Shown: positions 14,498-14,835 of the stretch, piece by piece
How positions within the stretch are numbered: position 1 is the stretch's first letter
Layout: each line of letters begins with the position of its first letter
DNA from: Candidatus Margulisiibacteriota bacterium
Lineage (GTDB): Bacteria > Margulisbacteria > Marinamargulisbacteria > DT-59
Direction: 5' to 3'
Assembly: GCA_013215865.1 (NCBI GenBank)
Contig: JABSQL010000044.1
Coordinates: forward strand, 1-14,835
Length of the DNA stretch: 14,835 bases
Position numbers and translations under genes: made by a program
Notes under the pieces: generated by a model
Databases searched by the model: none
The model's input: the letters and a program-made list of their open reading frames with translations, nothing else
Told to the model about the DNA's origin: nothing

Positions 14498-14523
14498 CAT
14501 CGACACAATCTTATGATTCGATG
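14498..14523 (+). other. Imperfect hairpin after pgi
   Basis: CATCGA (14498-14503) and TCGATG (14518-14523) are complementary, with a further ATC/GAT pairing inside around TTAT. No T-run follows, so it is not a standard intrinsic terminator. It may be an mRNA 3'-end stabiliser or chance. Confidence 0.25.
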
Positions 14524-14601
14524 TGGCTCAATAACCATACGATATAGCCACTCTAAACCCAACTTCTGGAATATTTGGGGAGCACGCTTTATATTTCCAG
14601 A

Positions 14602-14607
14602 TAGAAT
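14602..14607 (+). promoter_or_regulatory. TAGAAT box placing the transcript start at ATG 14614
   Basis: TAGAAT begins exactly 12 nt before ATG 14614, the same geometry as the TATAAT at hisH. No Shine-Dalgarno lies in the intervening bases and no -35 is convincing. Confidence 0.35.
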
Positions 14608-14613
14608 ATCGAA

Positions 14614-14835
14614 ATGCTACATTCAGAAACTAGAAGATCGACTACAAAGATTGCCCTCTTTATGATATGGATTTGTAGTACTTTATTGATTATATTCATA
14701 TTTGATGGCCCCATGGGTACATCCGTTAGTATTATTCAAAATGGTAGAGGCCATACAGAACAACTTTTACAATCTACTAGTCAGACACTCGTCGTGGACT
14801 CCTACAAATATTACGTGATAATAATTTTATCAGCA
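14614..14835 (+). CDS. Membrane-anchored protein of unknown function, N-terminal part (runs off right edge)
   Basis: An open frame runs from ATG 14614 to the window edge (74 codons, no stop). It begins with a short basic n-region (HSETRRSTTK), followed by one hydrophobic stretch (IALFMIWICSTLLIIFIF, ~13-30). That is an uncleaved N-terminal anchor or signal peptide with the positive side inside. The next ~40 residues are polar (SIIQNGRGHTEQLLQ) and would be outside the cytoplasm. No family is recognised from so short a piece. The topology would suit a single-pass periplasmic protein such as a sensor, secretion or cell-envelope component, but that is a guess. Translation signals are weak apart from the TAGAAT box 12 nt upstream. 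Confidence 0.5.
   Translation, partial: MLHSETRRSTTKIALFMIWICSTLLIIFIFDGPMGTSVSIIQNGRGHTEQLLQSTSQTLVVDSYKYYVIIILSA

Overview
The window comes from an AT-rich diderm bacterium. An LptD-type outer-membrane protein with a signal peptide shows the Gram-negative envelope, and the rest is ordinary bacterial housekeeping genes. Nothing fixes the phylum. The mix of Rpn/PD-(D/E)XK transposase remnants, a MORN protein, a MXAN_6640-like metalloprotease and a short LptD would suit an under-studied lineage (a Margulisbacteria-like group is a guess only).

Positions 1-2930 are accessory DNA. A metallopeptidase gene runs off the left edge on the minus strand; it has an HELFH zinc motif and no visible signal peptide. 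It is divergently transcribed from a MORN-repeat gene that has a good promoter and Shine-Dalgarno but no ATG/GTG/TTG where the signals point. Next come two copies (97% identical, 194 bp, 778 bp apart) of an element carrying a terminator-like GC hairpin, followed by the first ~24 codons of an Rpn-family transposase gene. Each copy starts at or just after the stop codon of a different gene: the MORN gene and an unrecognised 129-aa gene. The 129-aa gene has its own promoter and a foldable leader.

Positions 2930-9628 hold a rightward block. A BioH-like alpha/beta hydrolase has a probable one-base deletion near its 3' end. It is followed by an unrecognised acidic helical protein with an 18-bp tandem duplication. 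Then comes a tight run of hisH, an Asp/Glu racemase-family gene, uvrA and dnaB, joined by 11-nt and 4-nt overlaps and a 12-nt gap. lptD begins inside the 3' end of dnaB and ends at 11183. These genes mix histidine biosynthesis, amino-acid racemisation, DNA repair, replication and outer-membrane assembly. They look like a transcriptional unit of convenience rather than one pathway.

Positions 11180-14486 start with cca on the minus strand, convergent with lptD by a 4-nt overlap. It is divergent from queE (7-deazaguanine/queuosine pathway), and pgi (glycolysis/gluconeogenesis) follows queE closely. The cca-queE gap has back-to-back TATAAT boxes, which moves the queE start to 12340. A gene for a small membrane-anchored protein starts at 14614 and runs off the right edge.

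A recurring feature is a TANAAT box exactly 12 nt upstream of an ATG with no Shine-Dalgarno (hisH and the right-edge gene), which suggests leaderless transcripts. No rRNA, tRNA, CRISPR array or intact mobile element was seen.
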